A stretch of 64,000 bases of DNA from Phoronis australis (lineage: Eukaryota; Phoronida; Phoronidae), in assembly GCA_002633005.1 (NCBI GenBank), contig NMRA01000010.1, forward strand, positions 1,996,352-2,060,351, written 5' to 3'. How positions within the stretch are numbered: position 1 is the stretch's first letter. The DNA itself is not shown here. Below are more notes on the stretch, generated by a model, which searched no databases, was not told the origin of the DNA, and saw only the letters and a program-made list of their open reading frames with translations.

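Noticed and set aside
1-64000. CRISPR array, operon, phage or secretion system
   Set aside because: The window is an intron-rich animal gene; the tandem repeats have no spacer pattern and no bacterial genes are present.

Overview
The window is animal nuclear DNA. It is AT-rich, with short GT-AG exons, introns of about 0.1-5 kb, many small interspersed repeats, one 580-base N gap and two single-N joins. No bacterial, phage or organelle features were seen. One very large plus-strand gene fills the window: a divergent dynein heavy chain. Its start lies upstream of base 1207 and its end beyond base 64000. I place about 60 exons whose splice phases agree throughout, except across the N gap. Together they encode about 3600 residues.

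Layout in protein order: tail end and DHC_N2 linker (1207-12129); AAA1 (12285-18850); AAA2 (20328 to about 29802, broken by the N gap); AAA3 (30622-37907); a Ser/Thr/Glu-rich insert (38720-42416); AAA4 (43389-48507); the antiparallel coiled-coil stalk with the microtubule-binding domain (48298-53400); AAA5 (53289-61313); start of AAA6 (61959 to the window end). The motor is unusual. AAA1 keeps its Walker A but has Asn where the Walker B Asp should be, and it lacks the usual NPGYAGR motif. AAA4 has lost the Walker A Lys. AAA2 and AAA3 keep good P-loops, and AAA3 keeps LDDLNM. With several long insertions, this pattern is most like the DNHD1 type of dynein heavy chain rather than an ordinary axonemal DNAH. 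That assignment is inference and was not searched.

The introns hold most of the other structure: a 168-bp-arm palindrome, a 60-bp-arm hairpin with a rearranged relative elsewhere, TTAA-bounded MITE-like elements, two tRNA-like SINE remnants (one grown into a 31-bp minisatellite), a decayed non-LTR retrotransposon tail, and several other tandem and inverted repeats. Two segments of about 460 and 580 bp are repeated across a single N, which looks like two haplotypes joined end to end. One of them duplicates a coding exon. The organism is probably a ciliated or flagellated marine invertebrate with high heterozygosity. The phylum cannot be fixed from this sequence alone.
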